Source: Hypericibacter sp963696655
GTDB lineage: Bacteria > Pseudomonadota > Alphaproteobacteria > Dongiales > Dongiaceae
Assembly (NCBI GenBank): GCA_963696655.1
Contig: CAVOLB010000146.1
Location: forward strand, 1 to 59,811
DNA length: 59,811 nucleotides
Reading direction: 5' to 3'
Notes under the pieces: generated by a model
Database searches by the model: none
The model's input: the letters and a program-made list of their open reading frames with translations, nothing else
Told to the model about the DNA's origin: nothing
Program-made: the position numbers and the translations under genes
Part shown: in pieces, positions 56,697 to 59,811 of the stretch
How the letters are laid out: each line of letters opens with the position of its first letter
Numbering within the stretch: the first letter of the stretch is position 1

Positions 56697-57584
56697 TCAC
56701 CGCTCCGCCGGCCTGAACAGAGGCTCCGGCAGCCCCGGCGTCGCCACCTCGCGCGCGAAGAGCGCGCCGCCGAGATCCTGGGCGGGCTTGTCCGCGGTAT
56801 GGCCGGTGGTGACATAGAGCGTCCGCAGATCGCGGCCGCCGAGGCAGCAGCTCGTCACATTGGGCACGGGGAGCGCGAGCTCTTCAAGGAGCTTCCCGTC
56901 CGCGCCGAACCGAACCACCTTGCCGCCGCCATAGAGCGCGCACCAGATCTGGCCTTCGCTGTCGACCGTGAGGCCGTCGGGAAACCCGTCCTCGGGCGCG
57001 AAGCGATGGAACTCCTCGGCTTCGCCGAGCTTTCCGCTGGCCGGATCCAGCGCATAGGCCAGTATGCGCCCGCCCATGCTGTCGCTGAAATAGAGGCGGT
57101 CGCCCTTCGGGCTGAAGGTCGGGCCGTTCGAGACCACGAAGCCACTGTCGCCGATGCGCCAGTCGCCGGCCGAGCGCGCGCAATAGAAGATGCCGCGCGG
57201 CAGCTTCTCCTTGGCGTCGAGCGTGCCGACCCAGTAGCGCCCCTGCCGGTCGACCTTGGCGTCGTTGTAGCCGATGGCGGGGCGGCCCTGATTGGGGTCG
57301 CCGAAGAGGGCAAGCTCGCCGGTGCGCTGATCGAAACGATAGACGCCGTTCTCCAGCGCCAGCAGGAACAGTCCGTCGGCGCAGAACGCGACCGAGCCGA
57401 TCGAGTCATGGCCTGCGATGATCCAGTCGCGCTGCTGGCCCGAGGCGGGGTCGCGGCGATGGAGGGTCGGCCCGTAGAAATCGATCCAATAGAGCGCCTG
57501 CTCCCCGGGATGCCACAGCGCGCTCTCGCCCAGCTTGTCGCGGGTCTGCGAGACGATCTGCCATTCCGACGCGGGCGCTGTCAT
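56697..57584 (-). CDS. SMP-30/gluconolactonase family protein
   Basis: This 295-residue six-bladed propeller hydrolase is of the SMP-30/regucalcin type, acting on sugar lactones with a divalent metal. Metal-site landmarks are the E of KLGESALWHP (E19-type), N of YNDAKVDRQGRYWVGT and D of DGLTVDSEGQIW; S-N-G-P is in VVSNGPTFSPKGDRLYF. I chose ATG 57584, with AAAGGAA upstream; a longer start adds low-complexity residues. It is divergent from an ABC ATPase and a mutarotase-like gene, which suggests a sugar acid pathway. Confidence 0.88.
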   Translation of the reverse strand: MTAPASEWQIVSQTRDKLGESALWHPGEQALYWIDFYGPTLHRRDPASGQQRDWIIAGHDSIGSVAFCADGLFLLALENGVYRFDQRTGELALFGDPNQGRPAIGYNDAKVDRQGRYWVGTLDAKEKLPRGIFYCARSAGDWRIGDSGFVVSNGPTFSPKGDRLYFSDSMGGRILAYALDPASGKLGEAEEFHRFAPEDGFPDGLTVDSEGQIWCALYGGGKVVRFGADGKLLEELALPVPNVTSCCLGGRDLRTLYVTTGHTADKPAQDLGGALFAREVATPGLPEPLFRPAER

Positions 57585-57724
57585 CGCGGGCGGTTCCTTT
57601 CCTGGCGGCGCTTGAGTTCCCGGCCGCGCAGGGTAGAGTTCTGGCCGAAGGCTCACAAGTGCGGCCGCGGGGTCCGACATTCCGGAAATCGCGCGCGGCG
57701 CAGGGATCGGGGAGAAGAACCAGG

Positions 57725-58786
57725 GTGACCAGCGACGTCGCGGTGCGCCTCAAGGGCGTCGGCAAGAGCTTCGGACCGGTCGCGGCCGTGCATCCGCTCG
57801 ACCTCGAGATCCGGCGCGGCGACTTCCTCGCCATTCTCGGCCCCTCGGGCTGCGGCAAGACCACGCTCCTGCGCATGATCGGCGGCTTCGTCGAGCCCAG
57901 CAGCGGCCGCATCGAGGTCGACGGGCAGGATGTCACCGATCTCGGCCCCGAGCGCCGCCCGACCAACATGGTGTTCCAGGGCTACGGCCTGTTCCCGCAT
58001 ATGAATGTGCGCCAGAACGTCGGCTATGGGCTGAAGCTCAAGAAGCTGCCGGCCGACGATGTCGCGCGGCGCGTGGCCAAGGCGATGGCGCTGGTGCGGC
58101 TCGAGGGCTATGGCGAGCGGTCGGCGACCGAGCTGTCCGGCGGGCAGCAGCAGCGCGTGGCGCTGGCCCGCGCCCTCGTCATGGAGCCGCGCGTGCTGCT
58201 GCTGGACGAGCCGCTGGCAGCCCTCGATCTCAAGCTGCGCCAGGCGATGCAGGAGGAACTGCGCCGCATTCATCGTGCGATCGGCGGCACCTTCGTGTTC
58301 GTGACCCACGACCAGGGCGAGGCCCTGGCGCTCGCCAACCGGATCGCGGTCATGAATGCGGGCCGGATCGAGCAGCTGGGCGCGCCCGAGGAGATCTATT
58401 TCGCGCCCGCCAGCCGCTTCGTCGCGGGCTTCATCGGCGAGGCCAACCTGCTAAAGGCCAAACGCAGCGGCGGACGGATCGGGGCCGACTGCGGGGTCGA
58501 GTTCGCCTCGCCCGGCACCGACGGCCAGGTCGCGATCGTGATCCGGCCCGAGGCGGTGAAGCCGCTGACAGAGGCCACTGGCGCCGATCTTTCGGTCACG
58601 GGCGTCATCGAGGAGGTCGTGTTCCTCGGGACCCACAACAAATATGTGCTCGCACTCCCCGGCGGTGAGAAGCTGACCGCTCAGGACCGGCCGCAGGCGC
58701 GGCGCATCGAGGTCGGGCAAAGCTTGCGGGTCGGCTGGGCCCAGGCCGAGCAGCGGGTGCTCGAGGATCGTCCCGGCGCCGCCTGA
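57725..58786 (+). CDS. ABC transporter ATP-binding protein, PotA/UgpC-like
   Basis: This 353-residue ATPase has Walker A GPSGCGKTT, Q loop VFQGYGLFPHMNV, signature LSGGQQQRVALARAL and Walker B VLLLDEPLAALDLKLR. The C-terminal TOBE domain (about 240-345, with VAIVIRPEAV) is typical of polyamine, sugar and Fe3+ importers. The start is GTG with GGGGAGAAGAA before it. Its stop overlaps the next gene by one base (TGATG). The matching permeases are not in the window; they may lie beyond its right edge. Confidence 0.9.
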   Translation: MTSDVAVRLKGVGKSFGPVAAVHPLDLEIRRGDFLAILGPSGCGKTTLLRMIGGFVEPSSGRIEVDGQDVTDLGPERRPTNMVFQGYGLFPHMNVRQNVGYGLKLKKLPADDVARRVAKAMALVRLEGYGERSATELSGGQQQRVALARALVMEPRVLLLDEPLAALDLKLRQAMQEELRRIHRAIGGTFVFVTHDQGEALALANRIAVMNAGRIEQLGAPEEIYFAPASRFVAGFIGEANLLKAKRSGGRIGADCGVEFASPGTDGQVAIVIRPEAVKPLTEATGADLSVTGVIEEVVFLGTHNKYVLALPGGEKLTAQDRPQARRIEVGQSLRVGWAQAEQRVLEDRPGAA

Positions 58787-59793
58787 TGGCCGCCGACGCC
58801 TGGCACCTGGAGTGGGCGCAGGGCGCGCTGGAGGTCCAGCCGCGGGGCGGCATGATCGGACCGCTGCGCTTCAAGCTCAGGAATGGCCGCGAGCTCTCGA
58901 TCTTCGCGGTGGCGCCCTGGTCGGATGAGCCCATCCCCGTCGATGCGCCCGCGATCCCAGGTCATCTGACGCGGCTGCGCGGCGCCTTTCCCTGCCTGCC
59001 TTTCGGGATGGCGAGCGAGCCGCGTGAGCTCGCGCCGTCCTGGCACGGGCTGCCTTTCGCCGGGCAGACCGACCCGCCGCATGGATTCTGCGCCAACGAG
59101 AATTGGCGCGTGGTGGCGACGTCGGACGCGATCCTGTCGCTGCGCTACGATTATCCGGACGGCCACGCGATTGCGTCGATCCGCCAGGAGATCCGTCCCG
59201 ATCCAGGGGCGCCGGTCGTGGACATCGCCATCGAAGTGACCGCGCGCCGCGCGGTGCACTTGCCGTTCGGCCAGCATTTCATCCTGCGGCTCGACGAGAA
59301 TATCGAGCTGGAGCCGCCGGATTTCGAGTTCGGCCTGACCTATCCCGCGATCGTCGAACCGGGCTTGATGCTGACGGCGCCGCGACGCGAGTTCGCCGCG
59401 CTGACCGCCGTGCCGGCGTCAGGCGGCGGTAAGATCGACCTGACGCGCCTGCGCCTGGAGCGGCCATTCGAGGATGTGGTGCAGCTCTGCGGCATGCGGG
59501 GGCCGGTCACCGCCATCGATCGCGCCGCCGGGGCCGGCCTGCGGATCGAGTGGGATCGAACGCTGCTGTCGTCATGCCTGCTCTGGATGAGCCACAAAGG
59601 TCTCGCCGATTATCCCTGGCAACGCCAATTCACCGGCCTCGGCATCGAACCTTTGGCCGCCGCGTTCGATTTCTCGACGGAGGTCTCGAACGCCGCCAAC
59701 CCCATCGCAGCGCGCGGCGTGGCGACGACGATCGCGTTCACGCCGGAGCGGGCGTGGATGACGCGGTTTCGGGTGGAGGGGTACTCACTCTGA
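58786..59793 (+). CDS. Aldose 1-epimerase-like protein
   Basis: This 335-residue protein has the galactose-mutarotase beta-sandwich pattern: an early PRGGMIGPLRFKLRNG, and HGLPFAGQTDPPHGFCANE where an epimerase has its substrate-site histidine. A pair of strands (FGQHFILRLDENIELEP) and a C-terminal LWMSHKGLADYPWQRQFTGLGIEP with the family's acidic region follow. The catalytic Glu could not be placed with certainty. It is coupled to the ATPase gene by a one-base overlap, so it probably handles the sugar that system takes up. Confidence 0.7.
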   Translation: MAADAWHLEWAQGALEVQPRGGMIGPLRFKLRNGRELSIFAVAPWSDEPIPVDAPAIPGHLTRLRGAFPCLPFGMASEPRELAPSWHGLPFAGQTDPPHGFCANENWRVVATSDAILSLRYDYPDGHAIASIRQEIRPDPGAPVVDIAIEVTARRAVHLPFGQHFILRLDENIELEPPDFEFGLTYPAIVEPGLMLTAPRREFAALTAVPASGGGKIDLTRLRLERPFEDVVQLCGMRGPVTAIDRAAGAGLRIEWDRTLLSSCLLWMSHKGLADYPWQRQFTGLGIEPLAAAFDFSTEVSNAANPIAARGVATTIAFTPERAWMTRFRVEGYSL

Positions 59794-59811
59794 GTCATCC
59801 CCGCGAAAGTG

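Overview
The window is chromosomal DNA from a GC-rich alphaproteobacterium, most likely of the Rhodospirillales or a near relative. I infer this from the base composition, the DUF2336, DUF2007 and DUF1127 proteins, an Mla (phospholipid transport) operon whose permease carries an N-terminal STAS domain, and the order ispB / DUF2007 / methyltransferase / glyQ / glyS / ppdK. No species can be named from the sequence alone. Most of it is ordinary metabolic and envelope gene content. It is interrupted by three kinds of mobile DNA and by a family of GC-rich palindromic intergenic cassettes.

Layout. 1-4240: two identical IS110-family copies in inverted orientation flank one gene for a GrdB-like reductase. 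4295-7524: a MarR regulator faces an aromatic amino acid operon (4-hydroxyphenylpyruvate dioxygenase, maleylacetoacetate isomerase, phenylalanine 4-hydroxylase), with a palindromic operator between them. 7539-10792: a GNAT acetyltransferase lies between two palindromic cassettes. The second cassette is split by a complete 2,492-bp IS1595-family element with an 8-bp target duplication. Its cargo is a WYL-like protein, two tiny coupled genes on the opposite strand and a HEPN-like protein. 10847-18245: methylmalonate-semialdehyde dehydrogenase, a small exported protein, a phosphodiesterase, an amidase, a membrane histidine kinase and apt. 18430-22084: the mlaE-F-D-lipoprotein operon. 22142-28779: an aminotransferase, a DUF2336 protein, a membrane protein and a soluble double-PAS chemotaxis transducer. 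28825-32759: a periplasmic aldehyde oxidoreductase (paoABC-like). 33072-35002: a group II intron sitting just after a terminator-like hairpin, followed by a truncated membrane-protein gene. 35179-41861: small stress, envelope and lipoprotein genes, a MATE exporter and tRNA-Pro(CGG). 41966-50903: housekeeping genes (ispB, an RNA methyltransferase, glyQS, ppdK). 51173-59793: a PotD-like binding protein, glnK, an amtB gene with an internal amber codon, a GH108 lysozyme and a sugar-related cluster.

How the genes work together. phhA makes tyrosine, hppD converts the transaminated product to homogentisate, and maiA acts lower in the same route; the MarR protein is the natural regulator. The mla genes form one ABC system for lipid traffic between the two membranes. 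AmtB and GlnK form the ammonium sensing and transport pair, here probably broken by a nonsense codon.

The most unusual material is the IS1595 element with its four-gene cargo, in which two divergent genes appear to share start codons inside one CATG. The palindromic cassettes come next: they have terminal inverted repeats and appear to be repeated landing sites for insertion sequences.
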